Notes: a model not told the origin generated them from the sequence alone. DNA of 10,154 nucleotides from an uncultured Flavobacteriia bacterium (GCA_946482495.1 CAMLRV010000071.1:1-10154), one strand, 5' to 3'. Counted from the stretch's first letter, positions 1 through 7,938 are shown. Translations and numbers: made by a program.

Positions 1-152
1 CAAAACAGCAACATGCCAACAAAATATTTTTAGTTTCTAACCGAATTCTTAAACCAGCTTTAAACTTATATTTAAAATACAACTTTGTGGAAGTGCCAAT
101 GGACGAAACAGACTATGACAGAGCGGATATACAAATGGAATTAAAATTATAA
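1..152 (+). CDS. GNAT family N-acetyltransferase, C-terminal fragment
   Basis: The last 49 codons of a gene that begins left of the window, read in the frame that ends with TAA at 150-152. The visible part runs through LVSNRILKPALNLYLKY, then NFVEVPMDETDYDRADIQ, and ends in MELKL. This is the usual end of a GNAT acetyltransferase: the helix and strand after the acetyl-CoA site (the 'A-x-x-LY-x-K-x-G-F' motif B region, here with N in place of the G) followed by a last beta strand. Such enzymes move an acetyl group from acetyl-CoA to an amine; the substrate cannot be told from this tail, and the acetyl-CoA-binding loop lies outside the window. The stop is two bases before the methyltransferase start, so the two genes are very probably co-transcribed. 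Confidence 0.8.
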   Translation, partial: KQQHANKIFLVSNRILKPALNLYLKYNFVEVPMDETDYDRADIQMELKL

Positions 153-154
153 AA

Positions 155-955
155 ATGGAAAACTCAAATTATATAAATGTTAATAAACAAACTTGGAATA
201 ATAAAGTTTCAGTTCATGTAGATTCTGACTTTTACGAACAAGATAAGTTTATTGAAGGAAAAGTGACTTTACCGCAAACCGATTTAGATGCATTGGGTGA
301 TGTTTCAGGAAAAAGAATCTTGCATTTACAATGTCATTTTGGTCAAGATACATTGTCTTTAGCAAGATTAGGAGCAAAAGTCACAGGAATTGATTTTTCA
401 GATAAAGCCATTGAAAAGGCCAAACAAGTGAATGCCGAATTAGGTTTAGATGCCGAATTTATTTGTTGTGATGTGTATGAAACTTTAGAACACATATCTG
501 AAAAATACGATATTGTTTACACCAGTTACGGCACAATTGGTTGGTTACCTGATTTAAATAAATGGGCTGAAGTGATTGCAGGTGCGATGAAACCAAATGG
601 AAAATTAGTATTTTTCGAATTTCACCCTGTGGTTTGGATGTTTGATAATGACTTTAATGAAATATTTTACAATTACTTCAAATCGGAACCAATAACAGAA
701 GAAGAAACAGGCACTTATGCCGACAGATATGTGGAAATTGAATATAAAACCATTACTTGGAATCATAGTTTAAGTGAGGTTATGCAATCGCTTATAAAAC
801 AAAATATTACTATTATAAATTTTGAAGAATTTGACTACTCAAATTATAATTGTTTTAGTCATACTGAAGAATTTGAACCAGGAAAATTTCGCATCCAAAA
901 ATTCGGAAATAAAATCCCAATGATGTATTCTATCTTAGGAGAATTAAAAAAATAA
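155..955 (+). CDS. Class I SAM-dependent methyltransferase
   Basis: A 266-residue soluble protein with a Rossmann-type SAM-binding fold. Motif I is at about residues 55-66 (ILHLQCHFGQDT, a variant of the E/D-x-G-x-G-x-G loop also found in other Methyltransf_11/25 proteins). The acidic residue that contacts the SAM ribose is in GID (D80), a further acidic motif is CCDVYE (D106), and the post-motif strand is KYDIVYTSYGTIGWL (118-131). Residues 150-266 (LVFFEFHPVVWMFDND onward) form an insert and C-terminal cap that would hold the substrate. The family acts on small molecules, but the acceptor is not predictable here. The ATG is two bases after the stop of the acetyltransferase, and the DUF1569 gene follows after 20 bases, which suggests one transcript of three genes. 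No signal peptide or membrane segment is seen. Confidence 0.88.
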   Translation: MENSNYINVNKQTWNNKVSVHVDSDFYEQDKFIEGKVTLPQTDLDALGDVSGKRILHLQCHFGQDTLSLARLGAKVTGIDFSDKAIEKAKQVNAELGLDAEFICCDVYETLEHISEKYDIVYTSYGTIGWLPDLNKWAEVIAGAMKPNGKLVFFEFHPVVWMFDNDFNEIFYNYFKSEPITEEETGTYADRYVEIEYKTITWNHSLSEVMQSLIKQNITIINFEEFDYSNYNCFSHTEEFEPGKFRIQKFGNKIPMMYSILGELKK

Positions 956-975
956 ACTTAATAATTTAAAAAAAT

Positions 976-1425
976 ATGAAATCAATTTTTAATCAAACAG
1001 ACAATCAAGAAATTATTGCAAGAATTAATCAATTATCTCCTGATTCAAAAGGAAAATGGGGAAAAATGACAGTCGACCAAATGTTAAGTCACTGCATTGC
1101 TCCTATTGATTTTGCTTTTGGTAATACAGAAATTAAAGTCAATTTTTTAATGCAATTATTAGGAAGAATGGTGAAAGGAAAAATGTTAAAGAGTGACACT
1201 TTTAAAAAAGATAGTCCAACAGCACCAAGTTTTATTAGAAAAGATCACTACGATTTTGAGTCTACAAAAAATGAGTTAATTGAAAAAGTTATGCGTTTTG
1301 AAAAAGAAGGACACCCTGTAATTAAAAATCAAAAGCATCCATTTTTTGGAATGATGACTTATAATGAATGGGATCAATTACATTACATGCATTTAAATCA
1401 CCATTTAACTCAATTTGGTGTTTAA
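976..1425 (+). CDS. DUF1569 / DinB-like four-helix protein
   Basis: A 149-residue protein recognised as DUF1569, a branch of the DinB/YfiT-like metalloenzyme superfamily. It has the pattern expected of the metal-binding histidine triad: H39 in MTVDQMLSHC, and H139 and H143 in the C-terminal HLNHH, which fits the HxxxH spacing of this fold. The motif GKWGKMTVDQMLSH near the N terminus and HPFFGMMTYNEWDQLHYMH near the C terminus are the conserved parts of the family. Related proteins include thiol-dependent S-transferases and metal-dependent hydrolases, but DUF1569 itself has no settled function. It follows the methyltransferase with a 20-base gap and no terminator between, so it is probably the last gene of the acetyltransferase-methyltransferase transcript. 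No promoter box was seen for it alone. Confidence 0.82.
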   Translation: MKSIFNQTDNQEIIARINQLSPDSKGKWGKMTVDQMLSHCIAPIDFAFGNTEIKVNFLMQLLGRMVKGKMLKSDTFKKDSPTAPSFIRKDHYDFESTKNELIEKVMRFEKEGHPVIKNQKHPFFGMMTYNEWDQLHYMHLNHHLTQFGV

Positions 1426-1427
1426 AA

Positions 1428-1455
1428 AAGTTATGAGTTGTGAGTTGCGAATTGT
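1428..1455 (+). repeat. Degenerate 7-base tandem repeat upstream of trmD
   Basis: Four consecutive seven-base units can be read between the DUF1569 stop and the trmD promoter box: AAGTTAT, GAGTTGT, GAGTTGC and GAATTGT. TGAGTTG occurs as a perfect tandem pair at 1434-1447. The units share the pattern nAnTTnn. The array touches the -7 box at 1455-1462. Its function is unknown; a chance run in AT-rich DNA is possible. Confidence 0.5.
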
Positions 1456-1462
1456 AACTTTG
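1455..1462 (+). promoter_or_regulatory. Candidate -7 promoter box for trmD
   Basis: TAACTTTG matches the Bacteroidota -7 consensus TAnnTTTG exactly. Twenty bases separate it from the trmD ATG, giving a leader of about 15 bases. The nearest upstream TTG that could serve as a -33 element is at 1438-1440, with a spacer of 14 bases. That is shorter than the usual 19 or so, so the -33 half is weak. Confidence 0.5.
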
Positions 1463-1482
1463 CACTTCAAAATAAAAAAACT

Positions 1483-2160
1483 ATGCGCGTAGATATTATT
1501 ACTGTTTTACCAGAAATTATGAGAAGTCCGTTCGAAGGTTCTATGATGAAAAGAGCTATTGAGAAAGGATTTGTAGAAGTTCATTTTCATAATTTACGCG
1601 ATTATAGTACGAATAAACAAAAAAGTGTTGATGATTATCAATTTGGTGGTGGTGCTGGAATGGTGATGAATATTCAACCTATAGACGATTGCATTACCAA
1701 ATTAAAAAGTGAACGCGAATACGACGAAGTGATTTATATGACGCCAGACGGGGAAACGCTAAACCAAAAAATGGCGAATTCAATGTCGATGTTAGGAAAT
1801 TTAATTATTTTGTGTGGACATTACAAAGGTGTGGACCAGCGTGTGCGTGATATGCATATTACGAAAGAAATTTCAATAGGTGATTATGTGTTATCAGGTG
1901 GCGAAATGGGCGCCATTATTTTATGTGATGCTTTATTCCGATTGATTCCTGGTGTATTGAGTAACGAAACTTCCGCATTAACGGATAGTTTTCAAGATAA
2001 TTTATTGTCACCTCCAATTTACACACGACCTGCAGAATACAAAGGCATGAAAGTTCCGAATATTTTATTGAGTGGAAATTTTCCAGAAATTGAAAAATGG
2101 CGCGAACAAAAAGCTTACGAACATACACAAGAAAGAAGACCAGATTTGTTGAATGAATAA
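1483..2160 (+). CDS. trmD: tRNA (guanine-N1-)-methyltransferase TrmD
   Basis: TrmD transfers a methyl group from SAM to N1 of G37, next to the anticodon of certain tRNAs, which prevents +1 frameshifting; it is normally essential. The protein is 225 residues, slightly shorter than E. coli TrmD but complete. Diagnostic motifs are all present: [14 protein letters not shown] (49-62), [11 protein letters not shown] (85-95), [11 protein letters not shown] (111-121) and the trefoil-knot SAM site [13 protein letters not shown] (129-141). R153 and D168 (in TDSFQDNLL) sit where E. coli has its catalytic R154 and D169. The C-terminal tRNA-binding part includes [13 protein letters not shown] and ends in RRPDLL. 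The start [11 protein letters not shown] is the standard N terminus. In many bacteria trmD sits with rimM and rplS; neither is present here, and the gene seems to have its own promoter. Confidence 0.97.
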   Translation: MRVDIITVLPEIMRSPFEGSMMKRAIEKGFVEVHFHNLRDYSTNKQKSVDDYQFGGGAGMVMNIQPIDDCITKLKSEREYDEVIYMTPDGETLNQKMANSMSMLGNLIILCGHYKGVDQRVRDMHITKEISIGDYVLSGGEMGAIILCDALFRLIPGVLSNETSALTDSFQDNLLSPPIYTRPAEYKGMKVPNILLSGNFPEIEKWREQKAYEHTQERRPDLLNE

Positions 2161-2193
2161 AAATCTCATTCCTTTTAACTTTAAACCTTAACC

Positions 2194-2201
2194 TATATTT
2201 G
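2194..2201 (+). promoter_or_regulatory. Candidate -7 promoter box for the 2210 lipoprotein gene
   Basis: TATATTTG is an exact match to TAnnTTTG. Only eight bases separate it from the ATG at 2210, so a transcript from this box would start within a few bases of the start codon. No TTG lies at a proper -33 distance. It could therefore be a chance match, with transcription coming instead from the trmD promoter, since no terminator is seen between the genes. Confidence 0.35.
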
Positions 2202-2209
2202 TATACATT

Positions 2210-2836
2210 ATGAAGAAAATAGTAATTTTATTACTGAGTTTATCTTTTTTTTCTTGCAGCAATAGCGAAGAAGTAACCGAAGCTGAAACACCCACAACAG
2301 AGCCAGACATGTTTATTAAAGGTAATATTTCAAATGAAAATCCATTTGAATATAATTACTTTGCAAATAACAACACTACCTATTTTGAAACACTAAGTAC
2401 ATCAGAGGATGAAGGTGCTGGAGAGAATTCTTATACTTATAGTAGTGGATTAAAGACTTCTTTAACTGATAATAAAAATTCAATTAATATCACTTTTAGA
2501 AGACTTCAATACGGAACACATGAAAGTGAAAGTTTAGGATTTTCAAATATGTTTTCTAACATAATTTTTGACTATTTAGACACTAACGATTATGAAGGAA
2601 ATATTAAAATCAAATATTATGATGAAAATGGGGTGTTATATAGATCAGATCTTGGAACAAATACTTCAAATGATTTAGTTGTTTCAGAAAAACAATATTT
2701 TACAGAAAACGGAGTTCAACATGTAATCATAAAAGGTCATTTTGCAGGTAGAGTTTACAAATCTTCTAATCCAACTCAATATAAATCACTTTATGCAGTT
2801 TATTTTAAACTTAAATATAAAGAATTCGTTGATTAA
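2210..2836 (+). CDS. Putative lipoprotein of unknown function
   Basis: A 208-residue protein with a classical type II signal peptide: MKK, a hydrophobic core IVILLLSLSFF, and a lipobox ending at C16 (FFSC). After cleavage the lipidated protein would start CSNSEEVTEAE. The serine and acid residues just after the cysteine resemble the lipoprotein export signal that sends Bacteroidota lipoproteins to the outer face of the outer membrane. A low-complexity E/T/P linker (about 20-33) follows. The rest is rich in aromatic residues, N, S and T, consistent with a small beta-rich secreted domain, for example FEYNYFANNNTTYFETLS and the C-terminal YAVYFKLKYKEF. I recognise no named family. It lies 49 bases after trmD and ends just before a strong bidirectional terminator. 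Confidence 0.8.
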   Translation: MKKIVILLLSLSFFSCSNSEEVTEAETPTTEPDMFIKGNISNENPFEYNYFANNNTTYFETLSTSEDEGAGENSYTYSSGLKTSLTDNKNSINITFRRLQYGTHESESLGFSNMFSNIIFDYLDTNDYEGNIKIKYYDENGVLYRSDLGTNTSNDLVVSEKQYFTENGVQHVIIKGHFAGRVYKSSNPTQYKSLYAVYFKLKYKEFVD

Positions 2837-2855
2837 TTTGAATTACTAATATTAT

Positions 2856-2888
2856 AAAAAAAATCCCGAGCTAACACTCGGGATTTTT
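2856..2888. terminator. Bidirectional rho-independent terminator
   Basis: A 12-base-pair stem (AAAAATCCCGAG, 2859-2870, pairing with CTCGGGATTTTT, 2877-2888) encloses the six-base loop CTAACA. The run of A on the left and T on the right gives a U-tract on either strand. It lies between the convergent lipoprotein gene (stop at 2836) and the ABC-F gene (stop at 2930), so it should end both transcripts. Confidence 0.92.
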
Positions 2889-2903
2889 AAATATATCCAA
2901 TAC

Positions 2904-2924
2904 GTAAATCGTAAATCTAAAATC
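2904..2924 (-). repeat. 7-base tandem repeat after the ABC-F gene
   Basis: On the minus strand, three seven-base units follow one another: GATTTTA, GATTTAC and GATTTAC. On the plus strand this is GTAAATC twice, then TAAAATC. The array lies between the stop of the ABC-F gene and the shared terminator. It has the same period and a similar GAnTTnn pattern to the array upstream of trmD. Confidence 0.5.
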
Positions 2925-2929
2925 ACTAA

Positions 2930-4552
<1,623 letters not shown>

Positions 4553-4575
4553 TCAAATTATTTTTTAAATTGCGG

Positions 4576-4583
4576 CAAAATTA
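4576..4583 (-). promoter_or_regulatory. Candidate -7 promoter box for the ABC-F gene
   Basis: The minus strand reads TAATTTTG, an exact TAnnTTTG match, with 26 bases between it and the ATG at 4549. This is a leader length similar to the other candidate promoters in the window. No clear -33 TTG is seen at the normal spacing. Confidence 0.5.
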
Positions 4584-4675
4584 ACAAAAATGTACGAGTT
4601 TTTGCTATTTTTTATTTTATAATTATGTTAGGCTTTTTTAACGCTACATTAACACGAAGAAGAAATTGAAAGAAA

Positions 4676-4683
4676 TATATTTG
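4676..4683 (+). promoter_or_regulatory. Candidate -7 promoter box for the TlpA-like lipoprotein gene
   Basis: TATATTTG is an exact match to TAnnTTTG, with 25 bases between it and the ATG at 4709. It shares the 159-base divergent region 4550-4708 with the ABC-F promoter. That region is almost entirely A/T apart from the GCCCCCG run just before this start codon. The eight-base TACATTAA occurs at 4645-4652 and 4685-4692 on either side of the box, which may be chance. Confidence 0.5.
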
Positions 4684-4708
4684 TTACATTAAAATAAAAC
4701 GCCCCCGT

Positions 4709-6112
4709 ATGCTAAAAAAATACTCTTATATTAATTTTATTTTACTTTCAATTTTACTTACATCGATGACTTCGTGTAAAGATGGTTTGATGGGTGGAAA
4801 TAATGTGGCTTATTTTGGAGGCGAGATTGAAAATCCGAAAAGTAAGTTTATTGTTTTTATGAAAAACGATAAAGTTATTGATACTTTTTATTTAGATAAA
4901 AACAATCGTTTCTTTCATAAATTCGAATCTTTAGAACCTGGATTATATAGTTTTAAGGATGAGGCTGAATATCAGTATGTGTTTTTTGATAAGAATGACA
5001 GTATTATGATTCGTTTGAATACCAATGATTTTGATAATACTTTAATGTTTTGTGGTCGTGGAGATGAAAAAAATAATTTTATGATGGAATTATTTTTAGA
5101 AGATGTACACTTAAAAAACAATATGTTTGAAATTTACGGAGAAGACGAAAAAACATTTACTAAATATATTGATTCTTCTTACCAAAATACAACCAAATTA
5201 TACAACAAAAGAAAATCATTTATTAATTGGTCTGATGAATTTGATGAAATTGCTAAAGCCAATATCGAATTAAACTACGCTTATAAAAGAGAGATTTTTC
5301 CAATTGTTCATGAATTCAAAACTGGGAAAAATATTAAAACTAGCTTACCAAAATCATACTATAATTATAGAAGCAAAATTGATGTAAACAAGCCTAATTT
5401 GTTGTTTTATTCTCCTTTTATTAATTACATGACAAGCATGCTAAACAATATTGTTTTAACAGATTGTAAAGGTCATTTAGATGATATGAGCTTAGAAAAC
5501 AATATTAAAAAATTACAAATTGCCGATACTTTAATTAAAGATAAAAATGTAAAAAACTTAGTAATTAATAACATTGCTAATATGTATTTACTATCAGATC
5601 AATGTTCTCACAATAACGAAAAGTTTTTCAGTTTGTATTCTAAAATAGTGACAGATGAAAAATTGAAATCGAAAGTGATGCAAACCGCAGAAAGCATTAA
5701 AAAATTAAAATGTAATGGTGCTTTACCTGATGTGAAATTGCTTAACATGAACGGTAAATCAGTTAAAATAAAAGACGTTATTACTAAGAAAACGATTATT
5801 TACTTTTGGAATAAACAATCTGATTCTCACTCTCTTTATTCTCATAAAAAAGTAGATGAATTAAAAGCTAAATATCCAGATATTCAATTTATTGCAGTGA
5901 ATATTAACAATTCGCAAGATGTTTGGTTAAAAGAAATTAAAGACAAAAACTTCAACAATTCAATTGAATTACGCGCTACAGATTTTGAAGAATTAAAAAA
6001 TAAATGGGTAATTAATAAGGTGTACAGAACCATGATTATTAATAAAAATGGAACTATCAATAATGCTTTTGTGAGTATGTTTGATGCCAATTTTGAGAAT
6101 TATTTGAAGTAA
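4709..6112 (+). CDS. TlpA-like lipoprotein with a cysteine-free thioredoxin domain
   Basis: A 467-residue exported lipoprotein. The signal peptide is MLKKYSYINF plus the hydrophobic ILLSILLTSM, with the lipobox ending at C23 (MTSC). Residues about 35-125 look like a DUF4369-type beta domain: FGGEIENPKSKFIVF, DTFYLDKNNRFFHKF, LEPGLYSF, then a GRGDEKNNF turn. Residues about 130-335 are mainly helical with no recognised family. Residues about 338-467 follow the TlpA/AhpC-TSA thioredoxin fold: ALPDVKLLNMNGKSVKIKDV, TIIYFWNKQSDSH, IQFIAVNIN, and TMIINKNGTI. The active site WCxxC is replaced by W367-N-K-Q-S371, and the residue where the cis-proline would sit is R440, so it should not be a disulfide reductase. 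Similar multi-domain proteins in Bacteroidota are annotated as TlpA family or DUF4369 proteins. It stands alone between the divergent promoter region and the terminator at 6175-6208. The function is unknown, perhaps binding or scaffolding at the envelope. Confidence 0.8.
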   Translation: MLKKYSYINFILLSILLTSMTSCKDGLMGGNNVAYFGGEIENPKSKFIVFMKNDKVIDTFYLDKNNRFFHKFESLEPGLYSFKDEAEYQYVFFDKNDSIMIRLNTNDFDNTLMFCGRGDEKNNFMMELFLEDVHLKNNMFEIYGEDEKTFTKYIDSSYQNTTKLYNKRKSFINWSDEFDEIAKANIELNYAYKREIFPIVHEFKTGKNIKTSLPKSYYNYRSKIDVNKPNLLFYSPFINYMTSMLNNIVLTDCKGHLDDMSLENNIKKLQIADTLIKDKNVKNLVINNIANMYLLSDQCSHNNEKFFSLYSKIVTDEKLKSKVMQTAESIKKLKCNGALPDVKLLNMNGKSVKIKDVITKKTIIYFWNKQSDSHSLYSHKKVDELKAKYPDIQFIAVNINNSQDVWLKEIKDKNFNNSIELRATDFEELKNKWVINKVYRTMIINKNGTINNAFVSMFDANFENYLK

Positions 6113-6131
6113 TAGAAAATAGAAACTGAGA

Positions 6132-6158
6132 CACCACTTCGACTCCGGTCAGTGTGAC
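6132..6158. repeat. Intergenic hairpin element, possible dispersed flavobacterial repeat
   Basis: This GC-richer island in an AT-rich gap centres on CACTTCGACTCCGGTCAGTG (6135-6154). CACT (6135-6138) pairs with AGTG (6151-6154) and GAC (6141-6143) with GTC (6148-6150), closing a TCCG loop with a two-base bulge. From memory, close variants (CACTTCGACTCCGCTCAGTG and its complement) are scattered through intergenic regions of many flavobacterial genomes. Only one copy is in this window, so the repeat status cannot be shown here. Confidence 0.5.
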
Positions 6159-6174
6159 AATTCAGTATAACAAT

Positions 6175-6208
6175 AAAAAAGGCGTTCATTAATTTGAACG
6201 CCTTTTTT
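6175..6208. terminator. Bidirectional rho-independent terminator
   Basis: A perfect 14-base-pair stem: six A plus GGCGTTCA (6175-6188) pairs with TGAACGCC plus six T (6195-6208), around the six-base loop TTAATT. It lies between the convergent TlpA-like gene (stop at 6112) and the transaldolase gene (stop at 6226) and has a U-tract on either strand, so it should serve both. Confidence 0.95.
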
Positions 6209-6225
6209 ATTTAAGTGGAGAAATA

Positions 6226-6882
6226 TTATTTATTTCCTTTTTCGAAATCTGCTACGAATTGAGCAATTCCAATATCAGTTAATGGATGCTTTAATAATCC
6301 AGTAATTGACGATAATGGTCCAGTCATAACATCTGCACCAATTTTCGCACAATTAACAACGTGCATCGTGTGACGAACTGAAGCTGCTAAAATTTGAGTT
6401 TCGAAACCGTAGTTGTCATAAATTTGACGAATTTCATCAATTAAATTTAAACCATCAGTTGAAATATCATCTAAACGACCTAAAAATGGTGAACAATATG
6501 TTGCACCAGCTTTAGCTGCTAATAAAGCTTGACCAGCAGAGAAAATTAAAGTCACATTAGTTTTAATTTCTCTATCTGAAAAATATTTACAAGCTTTAAT
6601 TCCTTCCTTTGTCATTGGTAATTTTACCACAATTTGTGGATGCAAATCAGCTAACTCCTCACCTTCTTTAATCATTCCTTCTAAATCAAGCGCATTTACT
6701 TCTGCACTTACATCACCATCTACTAAATTACAAATATCTACATAGTGCTTTAAGATATTATTTTTTCCAGTAATTCCTTCTTTAGCCATTAATGAAGGAT
6801 TTGTAGTCACCCCATCTAAAATTCCTAAAGCTTGAGCTTCTGCGATGTCTTTTAAGTTTGCTGTATCAATAAAAAATTTCAT
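6226..6882 (-). CDS. tal: Transaldolase, small (TalC/MipB/FSA) class
   Basis: A 218-residue complete class I aldolase of the short transaldolase family, a TIM barrel in the cytoplasm. Hallmarks: [10 protein letters not shown] (D6), GVTTNPSL (T27, N28), the Schiff-base lysine K87 in [17 protein letters not shown] (107-115), SPFLGRLDD (131-139) and ILAASVR (S168). The family includes both true transaldolase, which transfers dihydroxyacetone units in the pentose phosphate pathway, and fructose-6-phosphate aldolase. Two positions that separate them read as transaldolase: E61 where E. coli FSA has Q59, and F133 where FSA has Y131. It is therefore better called transaldolase, although automatic annotation often gives FSA (fsa). 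It has its own promoter candidate and ends at a strong terminator, so it is probably transcribed alone or partly by read-through from the small gene upstream. Confidence 0.93.
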   Translation of the reverse strand: MKFFIDTANLKDIAEAQALGILDGVTTNPSLMAKEGITGKNNILKHYVDICNLVDGDVSAEVNALDLEGMIKEGEELADLHPQIVVKLPMTKEGIKACKYFSDREIKTNVTLIFSAGQALLAAKAGATYCSPFLGRLDDISTDGLNLIDEIRQIYDNYGFETQILAASVRHTMHVVNCAKIGADVMTGPLSSITGLLKHPLTDIGIAQFVADFEKGNK

Positions 6883-6923
6883 GTTTTTATATTTTTAATT
6901 AAATGTCTTTTTATTCTTTTTTG

Positions 6924-6931
6924 CAAAATTA
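6924..6931 (-). promoter_or_regulatory. Candidate -7 promoter box for the transaldolase gene
   Basis: The minus strand reads TAATTTTG, an exact TAnnTTTG match, with 41 bases between it and the ATG at 6882. The box lies only seven bases past the stop of the 63-residue membrane protein, so any -33 contacts would fall within that gene's last codons. No TTG is seen there at the standard spacing. Confidence 0.5.
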
Positions 6932-6938
6932 CGATTAA

Positions 6939-7130
6939 TTATTTCTTTTCAGAATTGTTTTTATTCAATTCTTTTAATTCATCTTTAATTTCTTTTAGTA
7001 AAGAAATCATTTCATCTTGTTTTTCAATTAATGGATTAGATTGACTAATTTTTTTCATTTTAGTAAATAAAAAATACCAAATACTTGCGACGGCTATTAT
7101 TGGCAATATTAATGTGATAATTTCATCCAT
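6939..7130 (-). CDS. Small single-pass membrane protein
   Basis: A 63-residue protein with one hydrophobic segment at about residues 4-23 (ITLILPIIAVASIWYFLF) and a charged C-terminal helix rich in K and E (about 36-63: QDEMISLLKEIKDELKELN...). The helix has a heptad-like spacing of I/L that suggests a short coiled coil. By the positive-inside rule, the KMKK just after the membrane segment places the tail in the cytoplasm. It starts three bases after the SDR stop, so it is translated with that gene, and this coupling supports it as a real gene. I recognise no family; a partner role to the SDR or to the DUF3667 membrane protein is only inference. Confidence 0.72.
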   Translation of the reverse strand: MDEIITLILPIIAVASIWYFLFTKMKKISQSNPLIEKQDEMISLLKEIKDELKELNKNNSEKK

Positions 7131-7133
7131 AAA

Positions 7134-7937
7134 TTACAATTTATAATGATTCATTAAAATTTTCTCATACATTTTATCCGGTAAAATTCTTTTCAAAACA
7201 ATGGAGAATTTCTGCATAAATGCCCCCACTTTATAATGACCTTTTGGATTTTTTGTTTCAATAATTTTATGAATTGCCACTGCCATTTTGATTGGATTAC
7301 TTCCACCAGAAACATGCTCATTCATCATATTTAATTGGGTTTGATAAACATTTTCATATGCCGAACCTTTAATAACTGGTGCATGAAATCTACGAGAAGC
7401 AATATCTGTTGCAAAATCTCCAGGTGCTACATTGGTAATATGAATTCCGAACGATTTGGTTTCCATTCGTAACGATTCTGTAATCAATTCTAAAGCTCCT
7501 TTTGATGAAGAATATACACTTCGGAAAGGTAAACCCATATAACCAGCAATAGAAGTAATATTGATAATTAATCCACTTTTTTGATTACGCATAGTTGGTA
7601 AAACCGCTTTCATCGTTTCGATTGGTCCGAAAACATTCGTATCAAAATTATTTTTAATTTCTTCTAACGGAATTTCTTCTAGCGGACCAGTAATTCCTAC
7701 ACCTGCATTATTAATCAGTACGTCAATTCTACCTTCTAATTCAATAACTTTTGAGATACAAGCTCTAATTGAATTGGAATCTCTTACATCTAAATCAACT
7801 AATTTTATTTTTGAATTTGAAATAGCCGAAGCATTTCTACTTGTTCCATAAACGATAAATCCTTTATCTAATAAGAATTCTCCAATGGCTTTTCCAATCC
7901 CTGATGAACCACCAGTGATAAGTATTACTTTTTTCAT
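7134..7937 (-). CDS. SDR family NAD(P)-dependent oxidoreductase
   Basis: A 267-residue classical short-chain dehydrogenase/reductase. The cofactor loop is TGGSSGIG (8-15), the structural NNAG is at 76-79, and the catalytic tetrad is N101, S129 (in INITSIAG), Y142 and K146 (YSSSK), followed by the APGDFATD loop (171-178). R34 in GTSRN after the second strand favours NADP(H) over NAD(H). The C-terminal part (about 180-267) is the substrate-binding cap. The family reduces or oxidises a wide range of carbonyls and alcohols, and this sequence does not reveal the substrate. It begins one base after the DUF3667 stop and is followed after three bases by the small membrane protein, so the three are surely one operon. 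Confidence 0.92.
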   Translation of the reverse strand: MKKVILITGGSSGIGKAIGEFLLDKGFIVYGTSRNASAISNSKIKLVDLDVRDSNSIRACISKVIELEGRIDVLINNAGVGITGPLEEIPLEEIKNNFDTNVFGPIETMKAVLPTMRNQKSGLIINITSIAGYMGLPFRSVYSSSKGALELITESLRMETKSFGIHITNVAPGDFATDIASRRFHAPVIKGSAYENVYQTQLNMMNEHVSGGSNPIKMAVAIHKIIETKNPKGHYKVGAFMQKFSIVLKRILPDKMYEKILMNHYKL

Positions 7938-7938
7938 T

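Noticed and set aside
1916..2128. Open frame of 70 codons antisense to trmD.
   Set aside because: It lies wholly inside trmD, a certain gene, and the product looks random.
4645..4692. Direct repeat TACATTAA twice, 40 bases apart, in the divergent promoter region.
   Set aside because: Eight A/T-rich bases recur easily by chance in such sequence, and the spacing gives no strong reason to see a paired operator.
5884..6090. Open frame of 68 codons antisense to the TlpA-like gene.
   Set aside because: A hydrophobic shadow of a lysine/asparagine-rich coding region, with no start context or neighbour support.
7129..7144. Inverted repeat ATAAATT-AC-AATTTAT over the SDR stop and the small gene's start.
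   Set aside because: Only seven A/T base pairs with a two-base loop; in DNA this AT-rich it is likely chance, although a role in coupling translation cannot be excluded.
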